64,000 bases of DNA, taken from Puccinellia tenuiflora. Its lineage: Eukaryota; Streptophyta; Magnoliopsida; Poales; Poaceae. Below are positions 34,617-46,716 of the stretch, piece after piece; positions within the stretch are counted from its first letter, which is position 1, and every line of letters starts with the position of its first letter. The position numbers and the translations under genes are program-made. The DNA is taken from positions 597,113-661,112 of the forward strand of contig QRDG01001893.1 in assembly GCA_012064385.1 (NCBI GenBank), written 5' to 3'. The notes below the pieces were generated by a model. The model was not told where the DNA came from. It was given only the letters and a program-made list of their open reading frames with translations, and made no database searches.

Positions 34617-37043
34617 ATGGCCGGCTCTCGCGCCGAACGTCTCGCTCGCCGGACGGCCAGCGCCGCCACCGCTCCCGCTGGCAACCCGCGCGGCCGCCCG
34701 CACGGAAGTGCTGCTCCAGAGCGCCACGTCGACCCCGAGCCCCGCGTCGAGCACCCGGAGGACGACGACAACGACCACGCCGAGGACGACCTCGGTGAAG
34801 AGGAGGCTTCCTCCCTGCACCTGTCGTGGGACCGTGCTGCCTCCTCGCTGGGCCGCCCTACGCCTAGCCCGGTGACTGCACTTCTCATGGCGCAGGAGCT
34901 GCTGCAGTACCGTCCCACGCCGGAGGCCCAAGAAGCCTGGCTCAACCGCCTCTCCGAGCTCGTCGGCGCCGCTCGCGTCGCCGCTCCTGCACCGTCTTGT
35001 TCGCTGGTTCTCTCTGCACGCGCAGGGGACGTGGCACACGGCGCGCTGCATGCACCTCCTCGTCATCCCGCGCCCGCTCCAGCTCCACTAGTTCCACCGC
35101 AACCTTCTCCAGCCGGGGCTCCTCCTCACGACAACCGCGCTGCATCGCACGCGTCGTCGCCGCATGACTGCCAAATCGTGCAGCGAGCCCCGGAGGAGGC
35201 ACGTGTGAGCATCGAGCGTCACCAGGATCGCCACAACCGCACCGTCCAGGACGTCGCCACCGCGGGGCGCCACCTCCGTGCCACCCTCGCCAGCGGCCCG
35301 GTCACCTACGGCACGATGACCGCGTTCACTCGTAGCCTCTGTCGTGTCGTCTGGCCGGTCAAGTTCAGGCCGGATCTTCCTCTGCGCAACGACGACAAGA
35401 ACAACCCCCTGGAGTTCCTGCAGCTCTACACTTTGGCCATCCAGGCCGCAGGGGGCGATGACAAAGTCATGACAAATTGGTTCCCCATGGCCCTCAAGGA
35501 CTCCGCGTCCTCGTGGCTCACGAACCTCCCCGCCGAGTCCATCAACACCTGGGAGGACCTCTGCCGGTGCTTCGTCGCCAACTTCAAGGGCACGTACGAG
35601 CGCGGCCTCACGTACAACGACCTCCGCGGCGTACGCCAGAAGCCTGGCGAGACCCTCCGCAAGTACATCCAGCGCTTCAGCCAGGTGCGCAACAAGATCC
35701 CCAATGCCACCGACGCGCAGGTCATTTCAGCCTTCCAGGCTGGAGTCACGGACGTGCGGATGCTCGAGAAGCTCGGCATCCACGACAACATCACCACCGT
35801 CGTCAAGCTTTTCTACTTGGCGGACAAGTGCGCCAAGGCTGAGGAGGGCCGCTTGTTCGTCAAGAACGAGCCACGGGACCTCGCTGAGGGATCCAAGAAG
35901 AAGAAGAAGTCCACCGAGAAGCGCAAGACGACTGCGGTCCTCGCGGCTGAGCCTGACGCCAAGCAGCCTCGCGCTGCCGCTCCAGCCGCGGACCCCGAGA
36001 AGAAAGATGACTGCCCTTTATGCATCTACCACAACAGGCATTCCCATGCCACCGAGGACTGCTACGACCTCAAGAGGCTTCGCGAGGCTCGTGAGGCTAA
36101 TGAGTGGCAGCGAGGTCGCGGCGGCGGCCGCGGCGGCCGCGGGGGGCGACGCTGGAACAACAACAACTACGACGACAACTACCAGCAGAACCCTCAAGCC
36201 AACGCCGTCCAGCCCGCGAACGACAACCTCCCTGCCGAGACTCCTGAGGGCTACCAGGTGCCTCGCGGGGCCGCTTGCATCCTCGGTGGAGCTCAGGCCC
36301 CCAGCTCCAACTGCCACTTCAAGCAACTCGCTCGCGAGATCACGGCGGCGCTTCCCGGGGTTGAGGCCTCCAGGCCCCTCAAGTGGTCCCACTACCCCAT
36401 CACTTTCGACTCCAGCGACCACCCCAAGTCCACTTCAACTGTTGGCACCATCCCGCTGGTCTGCACTCCCACCATCAACAACATTGTAGTCTCTAAGACG
36501 CTCATCGATGGGGGTGCAGGCCTCAACGTCATCTCTGTCGAGACTTTCGAGAAGCTGCAGGTGCCCTACGAGCGGCTCATGCCCACCAGGCCCTTCTCGG
36601 GGGTGACAGAGGGTCTGACCACCCCTTTGGGGCAAGTGAGGCTCGCAGTCACTTTCGACACGCAGGCCAACTACCGCACCGAGCTGATCGACTTCGACGT
36701 CGCGCACATCGGCCTGCCCTACAACGCCATCCTCGGCTACCCCGCCCTCGCCAAGTTCATGGCGGTGACCCACCACGCCTACAAACTCGTCAAGCTCCCT
36801 ATCTCGGGTGGCACCATCGTCATCCGCGGCATGGTCTCAGACGCCCTGTACGCTGCGCAAGTGGCCTACAAGGCTGCTGCGGTGGCGTCACCTGCTGACG
36901 AGGACGAGGAGCCCCTCCCGAGGCCCCCCGTGAAGAAGAAGCAGCTGTTCTCTCAAGAGAAGGCCGCGACGAAGCAAGTTCCTCTTCAGGCAAACGGCTC
37001 GGGGGCTAGCGTCACCATCGGCGCCAACCTGCCTCCCAAATAG
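34617..37043 (+). pseudogene. gag: gag-protease of the Tat element
   Basis: The ATG at 34617 opens an 808-codon reading. The N-terminal part is Ala/Pro/Arg-rich. The retrotransposon-gag domain (about residues 250-410) includes 'WFPMALKDSASSWLTNLP' and 'GETLRKYIQRFSQVRN'. A CCHC-like motif ('CPLCIYHNRHSHATEDC') and a Gly/Arg box follow. The aspartic protease active site is LIDGGAGLNVIS, the DGGA form usual in Tat elements. The reading ends in TAG (37041-37043), and homologous sequence continues in the same frame into RT, so this stop is probably a mutation of a CAG codon. Confidence 0.8.
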
Positions 37044-40000
37044 GAAAGCGCGCTCGTCGCCTTCCTCAGGGCAAACTCTGACATGTTCGCATGGACACCG
37101 TCAGATATGTCCGGAGTGCCGAGGGAGGTGATCGAGCACCACTTAGCCGTGTGTCCAAACGCACGCCCCGTGAAGCAAAAGGCGCGGCGCCAGGCGCCAG
37201 AGAAGCAAGATTTCATCGTCCAAGAAGTAGAAAAGTTGAAGAAAGCCAGCATCATCAAGGAAGTTGTCCATCCCACTTGGCTCGCCAACGGTGTGGTCGT
37301 CCCCAAGCACACCGGAGGAAGCCGCCTCTGCATCGACTTCACCGACCTCAACAAAGCCTGCCCCAAGGACCCCTACCCACTCCCGATGATCGACCAGATC
37401 GTGGACTCCACCGCCGGCTGCGCACTCCTCTGTTTTCTGGATGCCTTCTCAGGCTATCACCAGATCAAGATGGCGAAGGAGGACGAGGAGAAGACAGCAT
37501 TTCTCACCCCTTGTGGTGTGTTTTGCTACGTCTGCATGCCCTTCGGCCTGAAAAACGCCGGTGCCACTTTCCAGCGCCTCATGAGGATCGCCCTGGGGGC
37601 TCAAATGGGAAGTAATGCAGAGGCCTACGTCGACGACATTGTAGTCAAGACCCGCGAGAAGGACACGCTCACCAAGGACCTCGAGGAGACCTTTGCCAAC
37701 CTGCGCAAGGTAAACATCAAGCTGAACCCTGCCAAGTGCGTCTTCGGGGTCCCTTCAGGCAAACTCCTCGGGTTCCTGGTGTCGCATCGCGGCATCGAAG
37801 CAAACCCTGACAAGATCAGAGCCATAGAAGAGATGCAGCCCCCTTGTCGCCTCAAGGACATGCAGCGCTTAGCGGGATGTATGGCCAGCCTTGGCCGTTT
37901 CATCTCCAAGTTCGGCGAGAGGGCGCTGCCATTTTTCAAGATCATGAAGAGGTCCGGTCCTTTCAAGTGGACCCCTGAAGCAGCAAAGGCCTTCGAGGAC
38001 CTAAAGAAATACCTGGCGAGCCCACCCATCATGGTTGCCCCACGCCCTCGCGAGCCTCTGAAGCTGTATCTTGCAGCCACTCCTCAGACGGCAAGCGCGG
38101 TCTTGGTGGCTGAAAGGGAAGAGCCAGTCCTCGCCAAGCAGAGCTCTGCCTCGCCAAGCCCAGAACTCCTCGACAAGGAAGCGGCCTCGTCAAGCCTCCA
38201 GCCTCATGCCGAGCCCCTACAGGTGGGGCCTCAAGAAAACCTCGACAAGGACTCCACCGAGCCTCGAGAGGAGCCAACCGCTGCCACGCCAACGACTACC
38301 CTCGTCGAGCATCCCGTGTACTTCGTCAGCACAGTGCTGCGGGACGCTCGCGAGCGCTAGCCCATGCAGCAAAAGCTCCTCTTCTCGCTCCTCAGCGCCT
38401 CCAGGAAATTGCGCCACTACTTCCAGGGTCACCCCATTAAGGTGGTCACCTCATACCCCCTGGAGCAAGTCCTGCGCAACCCAAACGCAACAGATCGCGT
38501 CGCAAGCTGGGGCATCGAGCTACAACCTTTCGAGCTGGAGTTTGACACCACAAGGGTCATCAAGGGCAGGGCGCTGGCTGATTTCATGGCCGAATGGACG
38601 GACACGCGTGAAGAAGATCCTCAAGAGGAGGAAGCTGCAACCTCAGGAGGGACGGAGCCCAGCCACTGGACCATGCACTTCGACGGCGCCTTCGCGGCCA
38701 GGAGTGCAGGGGCTGGTGTTGTCCTCACCGCACCGACATGCGACAAGCTCTACTACGCCGTCCAGCTGTGCTTCAAGGACAACGACAAGGTCTCCAACAA
38801 CATTGCTGAATACGAAGGCCTCCTCGCCGGGCTCAGAGCTGCCATTGCCCTCGGCATCAAGTGCATCCTCATCAAGGGCGACTCTCAGCTCCTCGTCAAC
38901 TTCTCCAACAAAAGCTACACGCCTAAGGACACCTACATGGTGGCCTACCTTGAAGAGCTCAAGCATATCCCACGAGGAGAGAACCAAGAAGCAGATGAAC
39001 TCGCCAGGCGAGTAGCAAGAAGGGAGGCCCAGAAGCCTAGAGTGTTCGAGGAGAGACTCGCCAAGTCCTCGGTCAAGCAACCAGTGGTCAACATGAGCAT
39101 CAACGAGGAGCTCCCACCAGCCCCATCAAGTGGAGCACCAAACTACGGGCTGCCCTCAGGCGATCGCTTGCTGATGACCCTGGTACGCCAAGACACTGGT
39201 TGGATCGATGAGATCAAGAGCTACTTGCAAAATCGAGTCCTCCCCGAAGAAGATGCAGAAGCCAAAAGGGTTGCTCGCCAGGCCAAGTCCTACTGCCTCC
39301 ACGATGGAGACCTGTACCGTAAGCGCCCCAATGGGGTTGCGTTGCGGTGCGTCCCTGCCGAGGAAGGCCGCCAGCTCATCAACGACATCCACAGCGGAGA
39401 GTGCGGCCACCATTCATCCTCACGCACCCTGGCAGGCAAGGTCTTCCGGAGTGGCTTCTACTGGCCTTCAGTGCTTCAATATGCAGCTGCAATTGTCCAA
39501 TCCTGCGACGCCTGCCAATTCCACGCCAAGCAGATCCACCAGCCCACGCAAGGACTCCAAAATATCCCGCTCTCTTGGCCGTTCGCGGTCTGGGGGCTGG
39601 ACCTCCTGGGGCGTTTCCCGCGAGCGCTCGGGGGCTACCGCTACCTCTACGTCACCATCGACAAATTCACCAAGTGGCCTGAGGTGGAACCCGTGCGCAC
39701 CATCCCGGCGAAATCAGCGGTGAAATTCATCAGGAGCCTGGTCTGCCGCTTTGGCGTGCCCAACCGCATCATCACCGACAATGGCTCACAATTCATCAGC
39801 GGCGCCTTCAAGTCCTACTGCGGCAGCCTCGGCGCCCAAATCTGCTACGCCTCGGTGGCTCACCCACGAAGCAACGGGCAGGCTGAGCGAGCCAACGCCG
39901 AGGTGCTCAAGGGCCTCAAGACGAGAAGCTTCAACCGCCTCAAGGCCAGCGGCAAGCACTAGATCGATGAGCTCCCCTCGGTGCTCTGGTCCATCCGCAC

Positions 40001-40439
40001 CACGCCAACAAAGCTAACTGGTGAGACGCCGTTCTCCCTCGTCTATGGCGCTGAAGCCGTTCTCCCCAGCGAGATCACCCACGGCTCTCCACGAGTCTTG
40101 GCCTTCAAGGAGGCTGAGCAGGCCGAAACTCCACAACAACGACCTGCTGCCTGCTCGAGGGGCTCTGCCGCAATGCGGCCCTGAGAGCAGCAAGGTACCA
40201 GCAAGACCTCCGTCGCTACCATAGCCGCCAAATTCGCCCACGCCACTCTCGAAGCAGGAGACCTTGTCCCGAGGAGAATCCTCTCCAGGGCAGGCCTCCA
40301 CAAGCTCTCGCCAATGTGGGAAGGACCCTACAGAGTCGTGCACATCGCCAGGCCTGGCTCTGCGCGGCTCGAGACAGAGGACGGCATCCCTGTCGCCAAC
40401 CCCTGGAACATCCAGCACCTGCGCAAGTTCTACCCCTGA
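37044..40439 (+). pseudogene. pol: pol of the Tat element: RT, RNase H, second RNase H, integrase
   Basis: RT (from about 37083) carries 'FLDAFSGYHQIKMA' and the catalytic AYVDD. A first RNase H follows, containing an extra Ser/Pro/Glu-rich stretch of about 55 residues near 38120-38290. A TAG at 38358-38360 interrupts the frame. Then comes a second, archaeal-type RNase H ('MHFDGAFAARSAGAGVV', 'NNIAEYEGLLAGLRAA') and integrase ('SCDACQFHAKQ', 'VTIDKFTKWPE', 'IITDNGSQF', 'NGQAERANAE'). A TAG at 39960-39962 replaces a conserved Trp codon. A frameshift near 40120-40180 shifts the last 100 codons, which end at TGA 40437-40439. It is inactive. Confidence 0.85.
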
Positions 40440-40877
40440 TCGTCCTCGACGAGCAAGTTTTTGCATCAAGGGAGGGCCTCGCGCCATCATCCTACCACGA
40501 GGAAAAACTTCGGGCTCCCCTCTCTACTATACGTTGCCGCGGTCCGTTCGAGAAGACTCCCAAGCCACCACGCCTCGGCAAGGTGACTTTTTCAAGCACA
40601 TGCCTTGGCGAGGTGGATACCCATGCCCAGCCATGGTGGACCGCAGGCTCTCGAAGCCGCCCCCGCATAGGGGCCCCCTCTCTGAGCTCTCTCTACATGC
40701 GTCGCCTCGGGCCGCGAGAGTCTCAGCCACTCCATGTGGAACCCCATGCCCAGACATGGCGGATTTTGTATTTCTGGCCTCGCCAGTGTAATGAACCTCT
40801 GTTTCATGTCACTTTGAACCTTTGCGCTTCGCGCCAGCATATGTTGTTGCTTCGGTAAGCAGTTATTTAGTGCTTTT

Positions 40878-41313
40878 CATCCTTGCTCGTATGATCCCTC
40901 CTGTGTATCTCGTGAGCGGGGGCTGAGCATGGTGCCTGTAACTCGGGAGCATCCCAGCAGGCCTCAAACTCAAGGGATCCGAGCTCTGAACTCACGGGTC
41001 AGCTTTCATGCACGTCAACTCCAAGGAGCTCTGAACTCATGAGCCGGCTCCCGTGCACGTCAACTCACCAAGGACCTTGGTGCTGTTCTNCATTTCATCC
41101 TTGCTCGTATGATCCCTCCTGTGCATCTCGCGAGCGGGGGCTGAGCATGGTGCTGTGCCTCGGAGCATCCCAGCAGCGCCTCAAACCCAAGGGGTCCGAG
41201 CTCTGAATTCACAGGTCAGCTCTCATGCACGTCAACTCCCAAGGAGCTCTGAACTCATGGGCCAGCTCCCGTGCATGTCAACTCACCAAGGACCTTGGTG
41301 CATGTTCTCCTCA
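40878..41313 (+). repeat. Tandem duplication, period 218 bp, in the Tat spacer
   Basis: 'catccttgctcgtatgatcc' begins at 40878 and again at 41096, and the following sequence repeats with a few differences. A single N at 41090 sits at the junction. The rest of 40440-41877 is non-coding spacer between pol and the 3' end of the antisense ORF. Confidence 0.8.
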
Positions 41314-41877
41314 CGAGACACACATGAAGGAAACTACGAGCGCGCATGAGTTATCTAGCTATGTATTGCTTGTGGGTATGCCTATCTGTCCAAGCGCAGG
41401 AAAGCAGGTTCAAAACAAGCCTCGGGCAACCTCGGGAGGAAAAACGCCTCATCAGGGAACCAACACCCTCTCCAAGGCAAAAAAAACGCCTCGCGAAGCT
41501 AAGTCCAAACACTTGGTTAAATTTCCTTTCGCTGGTTTTTGTCCCTCGAGCCTCTTTTCTCTCTCCTATGCCTCATGGGCTGCTTGCGCGTTAAAGGGGA
41601 GCCCCGAGCATCGCACCTCAGGAGCTCTTACTTCTCGAGGCCTCGCGCACCCCCCGGCCTTGTGGAGCCCTGACTCTCACATACCGAAGCGGCGGTGGTG
41701 TAGCGCTAAGAGAGGGTCCTAAGACGTAGAGCGAAAAAGACATGAAGGGAAAGATAAAATCCCCCGAGGGACATTCACAAGCGCATTCAAGTAAAACTTA
41801 AACAAGTCTTAGAAGGCTTTACAAGCAAAATACTAAGATAATGTGTGCCCCATGCACATCCAGCCGCAGGAAAGAGC

Positions 41878-44800
41878 TCAGGCCTCCGGGCCTCCTGAGG
41901 TGCCCCCGTCGTCCGCAGCAGCACTTTCCTCCTCTTCCGCGGCGTCCTCCTCGCCATCATCCTCGTCCTCCTCTACCTTGACCTGGTCGAACTTCTTGGC
42001 ATACGCCTCTGCGGCCTTCCCGCATCCTGTCGCTCACCGCCGTGCGGCAGCTGAGGTCGACGGGCGCCGTCACGGCCTCGAGGTCGAGGGAAGGCTGAAG
42101 CCTCGCGAGGTTGGCGAAGATGCGGCAAGTGGCAAGGACGAGGAGATCGCGACTCTCCTCCACGACGCGTTCATCGAAGCTCTTCGCGATCCCTTCAAGC
42201 TTCATGAGGAATCGCTCGAAGAAGAACGCGTACCCGGCCTCGTCGCCGTTCCCCTCTGCGGCGAAGGAGGGGACCTCGGTCCCCAGGCGATCCCCAACAG
42301 CACGCGCGCGGGACACCAGGTCATGGAGCATGCGCTGGCGCTAGCACGACATGGTTCGGGCGATATGCACGTTGCGCTGTGCCTCCTCCGCGGCGTCTGC
42401 AACCGGCCCCACCTGCTGGTGAGCTCGCTTAGGTCCTTCTCCAGGCGGCGGCCCTTCCTCCTCCGCATGAGCCTGAGCGTCCCTGGCGCTCCCGAAGGCG
42501 GGAGGCCATCTGCTTCTCCCCCTTCTCGAGCCCCTTGATGCGGTTCTGGAGCTCATTGCGCTTCGTCGTGAAGCGCCCTCTCCTGCTTCTTGCCTTCTCG
42601 TCGAAACTCTTGGAGAGATCTTGGCGGATGAGCTTGACCCTGTCGTCGGCTCCTCCTGCATCTTCTTCTGCTTCGCCGCGAGGCTGGCGTTGTCCTTCTC
42701 GAGGCACTCCGCATAGGTGGCCTCGTCCTGGGCCACCTGGCTCTCGCGAGCCACCAGTTCCTCCTCGCGGGTGGCCTGGTCCTTCTCGAGCTACTGGACC
42801 TGCTCCTCGCGCCGGCGCAGTTCCTCCTCGCGGGGGGAGAGCTCTCCCTCGCGTCGCATCAGCTCTGCTTCGCGCTGTGTCAGCTGCTCCCCGCGAGCGT
42901 CCAGCCTCTCGCGGAGCTCCTTCAAGCTGTCCTCTACGACTTTGGAGTCCGTGATGAATTTTTGCTCCGCGGCCGCAATCTCTTGCTGCTTGGAGGCGGT
43001 TTCCGCCTCGAGCGCCTCCCGCGCGGCGTCCAGTGGCTCCATGGTCTCAGCCGCCTCCCGCTTCACGCTGTCGCGGGTCTCCTTGGCGAAGCGCATCGCC
43101 TCTTCGCGCGCCGCCCGGGCCGCCGCATCCTGTCAGCGGCAGCTCTCCACCCTCTCGCGGAGGAGGGCCTAGGCTTCGTCAAGCTCCGCCCGCTCCTCCG
43201 CCCTGGCGAGTTCTTCTTCGGCGTACTGCGTCTCCAGCTTGTCGAGCGTCTGCCGCGCTTGACTGAAGACGGAGCTGCGGCGAGCTGTGTGACGGCGCGG
43301 CTCCCGCAGCACCAAGGTCCCCGCATCGCCGTGGGGTGCAGAGGCCTCAACGCTTGGCGAGGTACCTGAGGCACCTTGCCTTGGGCTCACAGCGGCTCCT
43401 GATGCGACCTGGGGGCTCGTGTGGTAGCCTCCTTCGCCGCCCGCGTTAGGAGCCCTCTGGGGGCTGGGCGTCCTCTCGTCCCCAGCTCCGGCATCCGTGG
43501 GCTCCGAAGGTGTTTCCTCCTCCTGCCCTCCGGGGGCAGATTCGGCCCCTCCTGTGGTATCCGCACCTGCCGCGGCCTCGGGCTCGTCAGCCCCTCTTGT
43601 GGAGGCCTCTCCCTCTGGAGGTGGCTCCACGGTGGCCTCTTGGGCCTCCGCCTCGTCTGGCCTCTTCGAGGCTCGTGCGGCCTCGGTCGCTGCCTTGTCC
43701 TCCGTTGCCTCCTGCTATATGGGAGGAGTGGCGGCCCGTGCTGGCGACGACACCACCTCTTCAACCTCCCCCTCCGCGCGGTGTGTATCCGCGGGAGGAG
43801 TAACCACCCGCCGCGGCTCGTCAACCGCAGGCGTCACCACGATGGCGCTAGCGGTCTCCCCAAGCTTGCGGAGCCGTCGCCTCTTCGGCGCCGCGAGGTT
43901 GCTAAAAAGAAAGACAAACAGAAGATCCTTCAGGAGGGTATTCGAAAGCAAAATCCTAAAGGGAAGAAGAAGGGCCAGGGCTTACTCGTCAGCCATCTTC
44001 CACACCCTCTTCTTCGCCTTTGGCGGCTGGGGGTTGTTTGCTCTGGCTCCTTCTCGAGGCGCTCCTGCCTCCTCGCGAGGAGCGCCCCTCGCAGCCACGG
44101 CATTCCTGTCGTGGGCGGCCTTGGAGCGGTGCTCGCGGCGCCCTCCCTTGCTGCCGCTCTCCTCCTCCTCCTCCGCGGTGCGTCGGGAGGGAGCTCCACG
44201 AGAGGGATCCTCGTCGCTGCTGGAGGAAATTTCCTGGAGGTCCCCTTCAGGCGGTACGCTCCTTGAGGAGCTAGCGAGGCCTCCCGAGGGGTCAGCGCTT
44301 CCCGAGGCCTCGCCCTCGCCAGAGTCCTCCGCCTCGTTCGGTTCCGGCGACTCGTCCATCTGCTCTGGCTCCGCCGCCCACGGGTTGCTACGGGGCCCGC
44401 GGTGTCCTTCGGGCATGATGCCCCATTCGTCGAATATGGGCAGGCCCCTGCGGTGCCCGTGCACCATCTCTTCCCCAAAGGTGAAGAGCGGTCGGGCCTC
44501 GTCGGCGGCTGGGGCCGGGATGGCCGCCGTAGTGAAGAGGGTCCCCATGACCTTGTCCAACACCTCCGGAGTGAAGTTGTCCGTGCACAGGCGCATCCCA
44601 TCCTCCGGGCCTGTGTACGTCCACATCGGCTCTGAATGCCACTGGAGGGGGGCGATGCGGCACCTCGTGAAGTCCTTTGCCACCATCTGGCCGGTGAGTC
44701 CGGCGTCGCGGAGCCCCCGCATGCACTCATACACTGCGTCAAGCTTCGGGCCCTCGAAGCCCTCGCTCGCCCAGCGCGCCCACTTCTTCGGGGGCACCAC

Positions 44801-45422
44801 GGGTATATCCCGGAGATGGTTCTTCACCTTGGTGTCGACGAAGAACCACCGCTGGCGGAAGTCCTCCACCTTCTTCGTCACCTTGGTGATGGCATTCTCG
44901 CCGCTCCACGCGATGGGGATGTAGTTCTTGCTCCTGGCGTCGGCGATGCGGAAGGAGACGCATCCGGTCCGCTCGTCCTGCGTGGTGGACCGGAGTGCGT
45001 AGAAGCTGCGGAAGAGCTCCACGGAACGACGGACACCGACGTAGGCCTCGCAGAGGTAGGCGAAGATGGAGAGGATGAGGATGGAGTTGGGATGAAGATG
45101 GAGGAGTTGGATCTGGTATGTCTCCAGAATCCCCATGAGGAAGTCGGAGAAAGGAGGAATGAGACCGGCGGAGAGAGTGTGAATGAAGATGGGGGTAGTA
45201 CCCCTCGGGAAGCTTGCTGCTGCCGGCCGGTTTCATGCTTGTGGCGTCGTGCTCGTTGGTCTTCGCGGCCGCCAGGTGGCGCACCTTGTCAACCCCCGCC
45301 GAGTTGATGCGGGACCTCAGCAGCGCCCCCTTGGGTTCAGCACTCCGCGACGCCGCCACGGACTTGCCAGCCTGCATCGGAGCCTTGTCCTTCTTGGGAG
45401 CGACCGCTCTCTTGGGCACCAT
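41878..45422 (-). pseudogene. Antisense ORF of the Tat element ('putative gypsy type transposon' family)
   Basis: The ATG is at 45422-45420 (MVPKRAVAPKKDK). A 1-base frameshift lies near 45180-45136. The conserved domain follows: 'AYVGVRRSVELFRSFYALR', 'RQRWFFVDTKVKNHL', 'GLTGQMVAKDFTRCRIAPL'. This recalls the plant Transposase_28 family annotated as 'putative gypsy type transposon'. Exon 1 ends at 43986 with donor GTAAGCC; an 84-base intron (43985-43902) ends in TTTTTAG and rejoins in phase into 'NLAAPKRRRLRKLGE'. A long Glu/Arg-rich coiled coil follows (about 43250-42790), then a helical domain and an acidic tail ending at TGA 41880-41878. Stops near 43717 and 43170 and around 43130 and 42795, plus frameshifts near 42790-42330 and 42000, disable it. 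The function is unknown. Confidence 0.75.
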
Positions 45423-45711
45423 GGTCGCAGGAGAGAAGAAACTCTTGGAGGTGGTGCGCTCTGGGAAGAAGAAGGCGTTTGGGGGAAGTGTGCGGCGGAG
45501 TAATGGGCGAAGTGATGGGCGCCATCATCGCGCGCAGGCTTTATTGACCAGTTGCCAAGGACGTGGCGGGCCCCACCGGGTCGCCCGTTGGAGCCGAGGA
45601 GATCATGGCCTCGGGCGCAACCGCTGCGCCCCATGTGTCACGGCCCAGGCAGGCATCGTTGGGCCCCCGACGCTTCGCCTGCGTCAGTGGACTTCGGGCA
45701 TGCCCATCGTG

Positions 45712-45725
45712 GGCGCGGGGGCTAC
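45712..45725 (+). other. Purine-rich tract before the Tat 3' LTR
   Basis: The sequence gggcgcgggggcta(c) directly precedes TGTCGG and is a plausible, interrupted polypurine primer. Confidence 0.5.
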
Positions 45726-46716
45726 TGTCGGCACAGTGGAAACTAGGGTACCACGGGCCGGCCTGCCAGGGCCCACGACACTCTTCAGAAGATTTCACTA
45801 AGGACCAGGCTCTCCAAGCCTGGCGAGCCTCGCGAGGGTTTTCTCCTCGCGAGGGACCTCTCCTCGAGAGGGCACCTCGGATGCTGCCTACGATTCTGCC
45901 AAGAATCAAGCCAAAAGGCTCGGCGAGGCCTCCAGCCTCGCGGGGTTCCTTCCCCACGAAGCAAGCTCTGTCTCTGCAACAGAGCGCACATGGGCTCTGC
46001 ACCCTCCGCAGAGTCACGGGCGCACCTGCGCGCGGTGACGACCGCGCCGCAGTTGCCATTCTCGTGTATAAAGCAGTCAACAATGCTGCACCAAGCAAAG
46101 GAGCTACAAGAATTGCCATTTCGGTGATAAGGGGACCATCTGCAGCTACACTCCAAGGGCGACGTCACCGTGGGGCGCATCCCGAGCCCCAGCAGCGCCA
46201 GCCCACCGTCCTGGCTGGACGGTGTCTTTTCCAGCTTTGGTGAGCTGCTCCCTGCCGTGGACCGCGTCCATGGACTCTCCCTTTATCGTGCACCCGTCCT
46301 CCTCCTTCGTCGCCGTGTGGTAACCCTTCCCGCCAAGATATTTGGGGGAAGAGGTCCAGGACACCTATAAAAGGAGGGGGAGCCCGTTCAGGCAAAGGGA
46401 TCCGGATCCGAGGGTTAGAGAGTTGGAAGGTTAGCGATAGCCATTGTTAGCCACCTCGAGCTCCCGAGGCTCTCCTTGTACCGTAACCTCTACAAGCAGT
46501 GCAATACAACCAAGGCAGGATGTAGGGGCTTTACCTCTCCAAGAGGGCCCTGAACCTGGGTAACATCGTGTGTTCATCTCTGCAGTGCCGTCCCACAGCG
46601 ATCTCGACGAGCGCCGTCGCCGAGGCACGTTGAGGGTTGTTTGATTCCGTGTTCAGCCCCTTACTCGATTCCTTACCTAGTGAGACACACCCAGTTCCTG
46701 GGACAGTTCTCCGACA
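45726..46716 (+). mobile_element. 3' LTR of the Tat element (991 bp)
   Basis: It has TGTCGG...CCGACA ends and a TATA box at 46364-46373. It is visibly diverged from the 5' LTR by substitutions and indels, including two fewer CCTCGCGAGGG units. Confidence 0.85.

Larger units (their letters stand above)
33505..46716 (+). mobile_element. Tat-lineage Ty3/gypsy element with antisense ORF
   Basis: The 13.2-kb plus-strand element has the order 5' LTR (33505-34565), gag-protease, RT, RNase H, a second RNase H, integrase, a tandemly duplicated spacer, a large antisense ORF (45422-41878), a purine-rich tract and the 3' LTR (45726-46716). The DGGA-type protease, the extra RNase H and the antisense ORF are characteristic of the Tat/Grande group. 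The LTRs differ in length (1061 and 991 bp) and by many substitutions. Flanks GTTTC and GGTTC are only near-matching, and the neighbouring sequences are unrelated (CACTA-like left, Athila-like right). Confidence 0.85.

Noticed and set aside
35088..36489. Long alternative-frame readings opposite or within Tat gag
   Set aside because: They are shadows of GC-rich codons; the gag frame explains the conserved motifs.
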